From an uncultured Flavobacterium sp. (GTDB lineage Bacteria > Bacteroidota > Bacteroidia > Flavobacteriales > Flavobacteriaceae): a stretch of DNA of 64,000 nt. Under the pieces are notes generated by a model that was given only the letters and a program-made list of their open reading frames with translations, was not told the DNA's origin and made no database searches. The DNA lies in assembly GCF_946478785.1 (NCBI RefSeq), contig NZ_CAMLDD010000003.1:1-64000 (forward strand), written 5' to 3'. Each line of letters opens with the position of its first letter. Positions within the stretch are counted from its first letter, which is position 1. Below are positions 55,775 to 64,000 of this stretch, one piece after another. A program made the position numbers and the translations under genes.

Positions 55775-58576
55775 TTGAAAACTAAACTTTCTACACTTTG
55801 TTTTTTTATGGGGTTTATCCTGTTTTCTCAGGAATTACCTCCAATCATAAAATATTCTTCGAATTTATATGGAGCCGGAAATCAAAGCTGGATGATTTCG
55901 CAGGATGATAAAAATGTAATGTATTTTGCTAATAACGAAGGACTTTTAGAATATAATGGTACGGACTGGGAATTGTATCCAACGCCAAACGAAACTATAA
56001 TGCGATCTGTAAAAGTAATCGACAATACCATTTATACAGGTTGTTACATGAATTTTGGTTACTGGACCAGACAATCAAACGGAAAACTAAAATATACTTC
56101 ATTAAGCAATACCATTAAAAATAAAATTCTGGATGATGAGCAATTTTGGAATATATTAAATTACGATCACTGGATTTTATTTCAGTCCCTGAACCGAATT
56201 TATATTTATGATACCAAAACACAAAAAATCAAAATCATTTCTCCTGAAAACGGTGTCATAAAATCTTTCAGTACTAAAAACTCGATTTATTATCAAACTA
56301 TAAATGAAGGGCTCTTTGAAATAGAAGGAGGAAAAGGAAAACTGATTTCAGATAACCCTATTCTGAAAAAATATACAATTGTCAATGTTTTTGCGATTAA
56401 TGAAGGTTTATTGATTCAGACACAATTAAATGGATTTTATAAGCTCATCGGAACAGCTTTAACACCTTTTGTAACCGAAGTTGATGCACAGATAAAATCG
56501 GGTTTTGTGTACAGCAGTCAAAAACTTCACGACGGAAGTTATGCATTAGGAACGGTTTCTAACGGAGTTTTTATTTTGTCTAATACAGGAAAACTAAATT
56601 ATCATATTTCCCAAAACAAAGGATTGAGCAACAATACTGTTTTGTCATTGTTTGAAGATAAAGATCAGAATGTTTGGGTAGGACTTGATAACGGAATTAA
56701 CTGTATTAACCTGCAAACGCCCGTACACAGTTTTACCGATGATACAGGAGTTTTAGGAACTGTCTACGCTTCGATTGCCTACAAAGAAATGCTATATATA
56801 GGAACTAATCAGGGGTTGTTTTGTAAAAGATATCAAAGTACAGATAATTTTCAATTTATAAATGGTACAAAAGGGCAGGTTTGGTCTTTGTTTGAGTATG
56901 AAAATACACTTTTCTGCGGGCATGATTCAGGGACTTTTATTGTTGAAAGTACATCGGCCAAAAATATTTTTAAAAGTTCAGGAACGTGGAAATTTGAGGC
57001 TGTACCAAATAATAAAAACATATTGTTTCAGGGAAATTATTACGGAATTTCGGTTTTGGAGAAAAACAATAATCAATGGCGATTTAAAAATAAAATTGAA
57101 GGGTTTAATTATTCATCCCGTTATTTCGAAATTACTTCCAATCTGGAAGTTTATGTAAGCCATGAGTACAAAGGAATTTTTAGATTTAAATTGGATGGTT
57201 CTTTTTCAAAAGCTAAAAATGTTTATGCCTATTCTTCTCCTGCAAAAGGAAAAAATGCAAGTCTGACAAAATTTAATGGCGCAATTTATTATGCTTACAA
57301 AGGCGGGATTTTTAAATTAAATTCGGCTACAAAACAATTTGATAAAGATAAATTGCTAAGTTCTATTTTTGAAAAGGATGAATATACTTCGGGTAAATTA
57401 ATTGTTGACCAATCGAATAAAATATGGTTGTTTTCTAAAAATTATATTCATTATTTTTCTGCAAGCAAATTAAGCACTCAATTAAAACAAAATGTAATTC
57501 CGATTCCGTCATCTTTAACGAATTCGATGCTGGGTTTTGAAAATATTACACCAATTTCAAAGTCAACATACTTAATTGGAACCACAGATGGTTATTATAC
57601 ACTTAATATTGATGATTTAAGTTTTAAGAACTATACAGTCACAATCTCGGAGATTTTAATCAATAAGCAAAATGAAACTCTAAAAAATGTAATTTTAAAT
57701 GAAGAAGGGAATTTTAAATCAGATGAAAACAACATCACTTTAAGTTACACTGTTCCTGAATACAACAAATATATCAATTCTGAATATCAGTACTTGTTGG
57801 AAGGTTTTCAGAATGAATGGAGCGAATGGAACACAAAATCTTCGGTAAATTTTAAAAACTTATCTCCTGGGAAATATACTTTTAAAGTTCGTGCAAAATA
57901 TGCCAATACACTTTTACAAAATACGGCTACCTATACTTTTGTAGTTTTAAAACCCTGGTATTTGACTAATCTGGCCTGTTTTATTTATTTGTTATTATTT
58001 GTTGTAATTGGATATTTCGTTAATAAAGCCTATCGCAATTTTTATCAAAAACAGAAAGAAAAATTAATTGAAGAAAACAATCTTTTACTAGAAATAAAAG
58101 AGCTTGAAAGCGAGCAGCAATTAATGAAACTCAGAAACGAGCAATTGTCTCAGGATGTTGATAATAAAAATAGGGAACTGGCAGTTTCGACAATGAGTTT
58201 AAATAGTAAAAATGAACTTTTAGCTTTTATTAAGGAAGATTTGAAGAAAAATACCCAGGATGATAATAAAAACATCAAGTCAGTAATTAGAACGATTAAT
58301 GATAATATTACCGAAGAAGATTCCTGGAAAATTTTTAAAGAAGCTTTTGATAATGCCGATAAGGATTTTCTTAAAAGAATAAAAGCTACTCATCCATTGC
58401 TTACTCCAAATGATTTGCGTCTTTGTGCATACCTGCGATTAAATCTTTCTTCAAAAGAGATTGCTCCTTTATTTAATATTTCGGTAAGAAGTGTTGAAAT
58501 AAAAAGATACCGTTTAAGAAAAAAAATGGATTTACAGCATCAAATTGGCTTAGTAGAATACATTCTCGCTGTATAG
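55775..58576 (+). CDS. membrane-spanning propeller/Y_Y_Y sensor with LuxR-type HTH (TTG start)
   Basis: The 933-residue protein is a paralogue of the regulator at 6080. A TTG start gives a signal peptide (ends ILFSQ); the next in-frame ATG would cut that peptide. Reg_prop-type repeats (DQNVWVGLDNGINCINLQ) are followed by a Y_Y_Y domain (YQYLLEGFQNEWSEWN). A membrane segment lies at about 732-752 (ACFIYLLLFVVIGYF), then a coiled coil. A LuxR-like HTH sits at about 865-933 (TPNDLRLCAYLRLNLSSKEI, then SVEIKRYRLRKKM). There is no kinase domain. It sits directly upstream of susC/susD-like genes, so it probably activates them when it senses a glycan product. Confidence 0.88.
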   Translation: MKTKLSTLCFFMGFILFSQELPPIIKYSSNLYGAGNQSWMISQDDKNVMYFANNEGLLEYNGTDWELYPTPNETIMRSVKVIDNTIYTGCYMNFGYWTRQSNGKLKYTSLSNTIKNKILDDEQFWNILNYDHWILFQSLNRIYIYDTKTQKIKIISPENGVIKSFSTKNSIYYQTINEGLFEIEGGKGKLISDNPILKKYTIVNVFAINEGLLIQTQLNGFYKLIGTALTPFVTEVDAQIKSGFVYSSQKLHDGSYALGTVSNGVFILSNTGKLNYHISQNKGLSNNTVLSLFEDKDQNVWVGLDNGINCINLQTPVHSFTDDTGVLGTVYASIAYKEMLYIGTNQGLFCKRYQSTDNFQFINGTKGQVWSLFEYENTLFCGHDSGTFIVESTSAKNIFKSSGTWKFEAVPNNKNILFQGNYYGISVLEKNNNQWRFKNKIEGFNYSSRYFEITSNLEVYVSHEYKGIFRFKLDGSFSKAKNVYAYSSPAKGKNASLTKFNGAIYYAYKGGIFKLNSATKQFDKDKLLSSIFEKDEYTSGKLIVDQSNKIWLFSKNYIHYFSASKLSTQLKQNVIPIPSSLTNSMLGFENITPISKSTYLIGTTDGYYTLNIDDLSFKNYTVTISEILINKQNETLKNVILNEEGNFKSDENNITLSYTVPEYNKYINSEYQYLLEGFQNEWSEWNTKSSVNFKNLSPGKYTFKVRAKYANTLLQNTATYTFVVLKPWYLTNLACFIYLLLFVVIGYFVNKAYRNFYQKQKEKLIEENNLLLEIKELESEQQLMKLRNEQLSQDVDNKNRELAVSTMSLNSKNELLAFIKEDLKKNTQDDNKNIKSVIRTINDNITEEDSWKIFKEAFDNADKDFLKRIKATHPLLTPNDLRLCAYLRLNLSSKEIAPLFNISVRSVEIKRYRLRKKMDLQHQIGLVEYILAV

Positions 58577-58818
58577 TAAGTCAGAAATCCCTTCAAGAGA
58601 CCTATACATTACCTCAACATTAACCTTTTATTGTGATTTTTACACTTAATTGTTAAGAATATTTAACATTCTTATATTATGGTGGATAGCGATTTATTTT
58701 GAGATATATTTATTTTTTAGTACTTTTTTTTGCGATGTATGTTTTTTGTTGTGGTGAATTTTATCTTTTTCTGAAAGTGATACAATACATTTATCATTCA
58801 ATAAAAAACTAACTAAAT

Positions 58819-61800
58819 ATGAAACCAAAATTATTATTAATGGTATTGTTACTGTTTACCTCTTTTGCGTTTTCGCAGACTTTTGACGTAAATGGGACAG
58901 TGCTGGATGCATCAGGTTTATCATTACCAGGTGTAAATGTAAAAGTTAAGACTTCGTCTCAAAGTACCACAACAGACTTTGACGGATCTTTTAAATTATC
59001 AGGTCTTACAAAAGGAACCGTAATCGTTTTAAGCTACATCGGTTTTCGAACTCAGGAAGTTGCTGTCTCGGGAACGAAAATTACTGTAAAAATGGCTGAC
59101 GATGCCAAATCATTAGATGAAGTGGTTGTAATTGGTTATGGTAGTCAGAAAAAGAGAGAGGTTACTGGAGCAGTATCTGTTGTAGACAGTAAAACTATTG
59201 AAGCCTTAAAGCCTGTAAAAGTAGAACAAGCTTTGCAGGGAACTGTTTCAGGAGTAAATGTAACCACTCAGTCAGGTGCCCCAGGAGCGGGATTAGACAT
59301 TCGCATACGTGGTATTGCTACAAATGGAGAAAATAAACCACTTTCTGTTATTGATGGTTACATTGGGGATTTAAGTCTATTAAATCCTAATGATATAGAA
59401 ACTATTACGGTGTTGAAAGATTCCCAAGCAGCTATTTATGGATCTGCTGGAGCAAATGGAGTAATCCTTATTACCACAAAAATGGGAAAAAGAAATACTA
59501 AAGCTAAACTATCTTATAATACTTATACAGGTTTTCAGGAAACATCAAGAAAACTTCAAACTTTGGATGCTACAGAATATGCGCTTTTATTAAATGAAAG
59601 TTATGCCAACGGAGGAAAGCCTCTTCCTTATCCAAACCTTAGTAGTTTGGGAAAAGGTACTGACTGGCAAGATGAAGTTTTTGGCAATGGCGTGCCAATT
59701 ATAAATCACGACTTATCTATATCCGGTGGATCAGATAAAATAAATTATTCTGTCAGTGCATCACATTTGGATCAGGAAGGAATTGTTGGAGGTGATAAAT
59801 CAGGTTTCTTAAGAAATACAGCAAGAGCGGCTATTGGTGCTGATGTGACAGATAATTTAAAGTTTAAAAGTAATGTAATATATACTTATTTTACAAGAAA
59901 GACAGTTAATGAGAATGGGCTAGGTTCTGTTTTGTTTAATGCATTAAACTTGCCTGCTACAATAAGTCCTTATTATGCAAATGGAGATTTTACCATAATA
60001 CCACTTACTGGATTGGGAAATGAAATTATTAATCCTTTAGCTCAAGTTGCTAATACTTATAATGATTATAATTATAAAAAGCTTAATGGAAGTTTCGGTT
60101 TAGATTATAAAATTTTTCCAGGATTTGTACTTTCAGGTTCTATTGGTTTCAATACTTCAAATAGTGAATCAAAAACTTTTGGTAAACAAATTAGCTATGG
60201 AGGTAAAGTATTTGACGTAAAACAAAGCTCTGTAAATCAGGGAGCTGTAAATGATAACGATTATTCATTTGACCTTTACGGTACTTATACAAAAAAAATA
60301 GGGGTAAGCCATAATTTAGTAGGAGTAATAGGGACCACAATTTTTAAGCAATGGGGCAATGGACTTTCAGCTACTGGTTATGATGTACCCTATAATTCTT
60401 GGGAATTTGCTGACCTTAAATTGATATCAACTGTGTCAAAAGTTTTAAACAATAGTTCTTATGATTATGATTTTAGGAGGTTGTCTTATTTTGGAAGAGT
60501 ACAATACGATTATAAAGGGAAATATTTACTGTCAGCTATTATAAGACGTGATGCATCGACAAGATTTGGTTCGACAAATAAAGTAGCTTACTTTCCTTCT
60601 GTAACTGGAGGCTGGGTCGTTTCTGATGAGGGCTTTTTTGGGCAACCAAAAACAATTAACTTTTTAAAGTTTAGGGCCAGTTATGGTACTTTAGGAAATG
60701 ATCAAATTGGAGATTTTAATTATTTAGGGCAACTTTCCGGAGAAGCGACTTATGTTTTTAATGATGAATTGGTTAGCGGTAGAGCCGAAGGTGTATTACC
60801 AAATCCGAATGTAAAATGGGAAACAGCTAAAAAATTTGATGTCGGCCTCGATATGAAATTATTAGACAACAAAGTTTCAGTTGTTGCAGATTATTTTATC
60901 GATACCAGAAAAGATTTATTAATTCCGGGTATTGCTGTGACTGGTATTACCGGTATAGGAGCTCCGGGTGCAGGTGCGCCAACAATAAATGCAGGTACAG
61001 TACGAAATTTAGGTTTTGAATTTGCTATAGACTACAAAGAGAAATTCTCTGATGCTTTTTCAATGAGTGTTGCTTATAATGTAACTTTTCTTAAAAATGA
61101 AGTACTCGAAGTAAACAACGAAACTCATTATATAGAAAGAGGTGCTTTTTCTGTAGGGCAGCAGGCACCAACAAGAATGGAAGAAGGAAAACCTATCGGA
61201 TATTTTTACGGATATAAAACAGATGGCATTTTCCAAAATCAGGCTGAAGTTGATGCACATCCTTCGCAACAGGCTTTAGGGGCAGATGCAGTTCCCGGAG
61301 ATTTGAGATTTGTAGATACTAATGGAGATGGTGTTGTAAACAGCAATGACAGAACCAATATTGGAGATCAGATTCCTACTGCAACTATGGGTTTCAATTT
61401 ACAATTAAATTATAAAAATGTAGATTTTGCAGTTTACACTTATGCATCTTTGGGTAATGACTTAATTAGAAATTATGAGAGAAATCTTTCTGATGTCAAT
61501 CGTTTAGATTACGTTTTAGACAGATGGACAGGTGAAGGAACTTCTAATTCTACACCTAGGGTAACGACCGGAGCTACAGCAAATAGCGTTTTTTCTGATT
61601 ATTACGTAGACGATGCTTCTTATTGGAGAATTCAAAACGTACAAATTGGTTATACATTAGACCCTAAAGTGGTACAAAAAGCAGGAATTACGAAGCTTAG
61701 ATTATATGTAGGAGCTAATAATCTTTACACTTTTACAAAATATAAAGGTTTTGATCCTGGAGCATCTACTGGAGATCCAATCGCTGGAGGAATCGATTAC

Positions 61801-61854
61801 GGGTTTTATCCAATACCGAGAACCTATCTTTTAGGATTAAATCTTAACTTTTAA
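58819..61854 (+). CDS. SusC-like TonB-dependent outer-membrane transporter
   Basis: The 1011-residue protein has a signal peptide (to about residue 20, FAFSQ) and a carboxypeptidase-regulatory-like domain (about 22-100: GTVLDASGLSLPGVNVKVK). The SusC signature LDEVVVIGYGSQKKREVTGA precedes the plug (about 110-225) and a 22-strand barrel, which ends in an aromatic residue (GLNLNF). It imports oligosaccharides with TonB energy through a lid formed by the SusD-like protein encoded 11 bases downstream. Confidence 0.95.
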   Translation: MKPKLLLMVLLLFTSFAFSQTFDVNGTVLDASGLSLPGVNVKVKTSSQSTTTDFDGSFKLSGLTKGTVIVLSYIGFRTQEVAVSGTKITVKMADDAKSLDEVVVIGYGSQKKREVTGAVSVVDSKTIEALKPVKVEQALQGTVSGVNVTTQSGAPGAGLDIRIRGIATNGENKPLSVIDGYIGDLSLLNPNDIETITVLKDSQAAIYGSAGANGVILITTKMGKRNTKAKLSYNTYTGFQETSRKLQTLDATEYALLLNESYANGGKPLPYPNLSSLGKGTDWQDEVFGNGVPIINHDLSISGGSDKINYSVSASHLDQEGIVGGDKSGFLRNTARAAIGADVTDNLKFKSNVIYTYFTRKTVNENGLGSVLFNALNLPATISPYYANGDFTIIPLTGLGNEIINPLAQVANTYNDYNYKKLNGSFGLDYKIFPGFVLSGSIGFNTSNSESKTFGKQISYGGKVFDVKQSSVNQGAVNDNDYSFDLYGTYTKKIGVSHNLVGVIGTTIFKQWGNGLSATGYDVPYNSWEFADLKLISTVSKVLNNSSYDYDFRRLSYFGRVQYDYKGKYLLSAIIRRDASTRFGSTNKVAYFPSVTGGWVVSDEGFFGQPKTINFLKFRASYGTLGNDQIGDFNYLGQLSGEATYVFNDELVSGRAEGVLPNPNVKWETAKKFDVGLDMKLLDNKVSVVADYFIDTRKDLLIPGIAVTGITGIGAPGAGAPTINAGTVRNLGFEFAIDYKEKFSDAFSMSVAYNVTFLKNEVLEVNNETHYIERGAFSVGQQAPTRMEEGKPIGYFYGYKTDGIFQNQAEVDAHPSQQALGADAVPGDLRFVDTNGDGVVNSNDRTNIGDQIPTATMGFNLQLNYKNVDFAVYTYASLGNDLIRNYERNLSDVNRLDYVLDRWTGEGTSNSTPRVTTGATANSVFSDYYVDDASYWRIQNVQIGYTLDPKVVQKAGITKLRLYVGANNLYTFTKYKGFDPGASTGDPIAGGIDYGFYPIPRTYLLGLNLNF

Positions 61855-61865
61855 TTGTTATCAAA

Positions 61866-63353
61866 ATGAAAAAATATACTCACATATTCCTTTTAACAGG
61901 AATGCTGTTTTCAACCGTTTTTACTTCTTGTTCAGATGATTTTGTAGAAACTACACCACCATATTCTATCGATTCTGAAAACTATTTTAATTCAAAAGGA
62001 GATTATGACCAGGCATTAGTGGCTGCTTATGATGTGCTTCAATCTACTTATGTAAATGTTTTATTGGGAGAAATCGCTTCAGATAACACCCTGGCAGGAG
62101 GAGAAAGCCCTACCGATGTAGTTGGTTTTCAGCAAGTAGATGATATGATACACACACCTGTTAATAGTAATTTGTATGATATCTGGAATTGGATGTTTGC
62201 AGGAGTGCAAAGAACCAATTATATTCTTGAATTTAAGGATAAAACTGATTTTGAAGGAAAAGCACAACTCCTTGCAGAAACCCGATTTCTTAGGGCATAC
62301 TACCAATTTGAATTGGTAAAATGGTTTGGTGGTATCCCGATGAAGGGAGATGCGAGGTTTAAACTTGGAGATGAAACTAAAATTCCTCGTTCATCTGTTG
62401 CAGAAGTTTATGCTTCTATAGAATCTGATTTAATTTTCGCTGTTGAAAATTTATCTCCAATAGCATCTCAAAAGGGAAGGATTACTAAAGGGGCTGCACA
62501 GGCATTATTAGGAAAAGCTTATTTGTATCAAAATAAATTTTCGCAGGCAGCCACGACATTGGAAGGGTTGATAAGTAGTTCTCCGTATTCTTTAGTAACA
62601 GATTACAATATGTTATTCGAAATGGAAGGCGAAAATGGAACTGAATCTATTTTTGAAGTCCAGTATACTGATGTTGAAGGGGCAGGATTTGGATGTTTGC
62701 AATGTAGTGAAGGAAACGTAGCCGTAGGTTTCAGCGGTATACGTGGTTATGAGGGACCATTGTTTTCGTCTGGTTTTAGTTTTAATATTCCAACTCAGGA
62801 AAGTGCAGATGCTTTTGAGGTAGGTGATAAGAGAAAAGAGGTTGCTATATTGGATATTGAGGCTTGGGCAGCAGCGAATGCAGGAGTTAAATTCGCAAAA
62901 GGAAATGAAGATACAGGATTTTTTAATCGAAAATATTTACCAAGAAAGAGAAGTGCAACTTCTGCCGGAGATTTAAACTTGACCAATCCAAACAATTACA
63001 GAGCAATTCGTTACGCAGATGTTCTTTTAATGGCTGCAGAAGCTTACAATCGTGGCGGAATTGATGATGGCAAAGCAAGAGGTTATCTAAATCAGGTTAG
63101 AAGACGTGCTTTTGGAGATACCAATCATGATATATCAGCATCAGGGCCTGCATTGACTGATTTTATTTTAGAAGAAAGAAGGCTGGAACTGTTTGGCGAA
63201 GGACATCGTTTCTTTGATTTGGTAAGAACAGGAAAAGCGGTGGGAAAAATCCCTGGCTTTCAGTCAAATAAAAATGAATTATTTCCAATTCCAATTGAAG
63301 AAATTCAATTTGCAAACGGAAACTGGGAACAAAATCCAGGATACATTAAATAA
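61866..63353 (+). CDS. SusD-like glycan-binding lipoprotein
   Basis: The 495-residue protein has a lipoprotein signal (C22 in FTSCSDDF) and RagB/SusD motifs. These include LLAETRFLRAYYQFELVKWF, a TPR-like helical scaffold, NYRAIRYADVLLMAAEAYNR, and LEERRLELFGEGHRFFDLVR near the end. It sits on the cell surface as the lid of the SusC-like channel and binds the sugar. It is part of the same operon as SusC. Confidence 0.95.
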   Translation: MKKYTHIFLLTGMLFSTVFTSCSDDFVETTPPYSIDSENYFNSKGDYDQALVAAYDVLQSTYVNVLLGEIASDNTLAGGESPTDVVGFQQVDDMIHTPVNSNLYDIWNWMFAGVQRTNYILEFKDKTDFEGKAQLLAETRFLRAYYQFELVKWFGGIPMKGDARFKLGDETKIPRSSVAEVYASIESDLIFAVENLSPIASQKGRITKGAAQALLGKAYLYQNKFSQAATTLEGLISSSPYSLVTDYNMLFEMEGENGTESIFEVQYTDVEGAGFGCLQCSEGNVAVGFSGIRGYEGPLFSSGFSFNIPTQESADAFEVGDKRKEVAILDIEAWAAANAGVKFAKGNEDTGFFNRKYLPRKRSATSAGDLNLTNPNNYRAIRYADVLLMAAEAYNRGGIDDGKARGYLNQVRRRAFGDTNHDISASGPALTDFILEERRLELFGEGHRFFDLVRTGKAVGKIPGFQSNKNELFPIPIEEIQFANGNWEQNPGYIK

Positions 63354-63361
63354 CATCAATT

Positions 63362-64000
63362 ATGAAAAAAATACATTTTATTATAAGTTTTTTCGTTTTA
63401 GCGATTCTGCTGGGTTGCGCAAACGATAACAGCGATATTGATTTGGATGGCATAGCTGCGCCCGAAAACATATCGGCTTTGACCACGGTAACACAAGATA
63501 ATTCAGGAAAAGTTACCTTTTTGCCTAAGGGAGAAGGAGTAACACAATATAAAATTGATTTTGGTGACGGAAGTGCTCAGTCAGATTATTTTTCTGCGGG
63601 GGCAAATGTATCCCATATTTATAAAGAGGGAGTTTACACAGCCAAAATTATAGCAATGGGATTAAATGGAGAAACTACCGAAGTGGATCAGCAAGTAGTA
63701 GTTTCTTTTAAGGCTCCGGAAAATTTAGTAGTTGTGGTAACAAATGACTTATCAGTATCTAAAAAAGTAACAGTAACAGCAAGTGCTGATTATGCTTTGT
63801 TTTATGATGTCTATTTTGGAGAGTCGGGTAATTCTGATCCTATTTCGGCAAATGATGGCGAGTCTGTTTCGTATACGTATAAAGAAGCCGGCGCATATAC
63901 AATACGTGTAGTTTCAAAAAGTGCAGCGGCTCAAACGACAGAATATACAACTGAAGTGACTGCAAAATTGGTTCTTAATCCAACAACGGGTGCTCCAACT
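63362..64000 (+). CDS. PKD-domain surface lipoprotein, N-terminal part (3' end outside window)
   Basis: The first 213 residues are visible and the frame stays open at the window edge. A lipoprotein signal ends at C19 (LAILLGCAND). Two PKD-like domains follow (about 35-115, with YKIDFGDGSAQSDYF and YKEGVYTAKIIAMGLNGE; about 118-200, with VYFGESGN and YKEAGAYTIRVVSKS). It starts 8 bases after the susD stop. In laminarin loci of marine relatives a PKD lipoprotein commonly sits in this place before a GH16 laminarinase. It probably binds glucan at the cell surface. Confidence 0.87.
   Translation, partial: MKKIHFIISFFVLAILLGCANDNSDIDLDGIAAPENISALTTVTQDNSGKVTFLPKGEGVTQYKIDFGDGSAQSDYFSAGANVSHIYKEGVYTAKIIAMGLNGETTEVDQQVVVSFKAPENLVVVVTNDLSVSKKVTVTASADYALFYDVYFGESGNSDPISANDGESVSYTYKEAGAYTIRVVSKSAAAQTTEYTTEVTAKLVLNPTTGAPT

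Overview
The window looks like chromosome of a gliding Flavobacterium-type bacterium (Bacteroidota, Flavobacteriaceae). It is AT-rich. It carries type IX secretion (T9SS) tails on secreted enzymes, a PorP/SprF protein, a GldI-type lipoprotein, a SusC/SusD pair, and many exact copies of the Bacteroidota -7 promoter element TAnnTTTG. I see no tRNA, rRNA, CRISPR array, transposase or phage genes. Both ends cut through genes.

Region by region: (1) 1-3949 is a surface adhesin/gliding trio: the 3' end of a large T9SS-exported adhesin, a PorP/SprF outer-membrane partner and an OmpA/PD40 protein. (2) 4433-5618 is a toxin-antitoxin pair: a HTH protein with a DUF6922-like tail, and an AbiEii nucleotidyltransferase. 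(3) 6080-22818 is the most distinctive part. A membrane-spanning propeller/Y_Y_Y/HTH regulator is followed by five secreted modular proteins: a GH16 glucanase, a GH64 beta-1,3-glucanase, a GH18 chitinase-like enzyme, a second GH16-like enzyme and a metzincin-like protease. All end in a T9SS type A tail. Four share a CBM6-like module of exactly 125 residues, and three share a beta-gamma-crystallin module with calcium-binding motifs. Together they look like a set for taking apart a fungal- or algal-type beta-1,3-glucan/chitin/protein wall. (4) 23159-25026 holds two small secreted proteins. (5) 25112-32412 is on the minus strand: NrnA, GldI and two cyclophilin-FKBP fusions in one tight operon, then a CLC transporter with the residue pattern of fluoride exporters, a RidA-like protein, and a CbpM/DnaJ pair.

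(6) 32697-43726 is a plus-strand housekeeping and envelope block: guaA, two LysM proteins, OsmC, a DUF3820 protein, pyrG and yidC. (7) 43827-51879 has a GNAT-like protein, an outer-membrane protein, a DUF4834 protein, and a YfhO - glycosyltransferase - flippase series for surface glycans. (8) 52396-55576 has a small membrane protein and uvrA. (9) 55775-64000 has a second propeller/Y_Y_Y/HTH regulator, then SusC, SusD and a PKD lipoprotein cut by the window edge. This is a polysaccharide utilization locus, probably for a beta-1,3-glucan such as laminarin. Because the two regulators are paralogues of the same type, loci 3 and 9 may be two arms of one beta-glucan programme: secreted depolymerases, and uptake.

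Intergenic DNA carries several long perfect or near-perfect inverted repeats (19773-19860, 30548-30640, 39899-40065, 52708-52768) that resemble dispersed repeats of flavobacterial genomes. All domain names come from reading the sequences and from memory of the families; no search was run.
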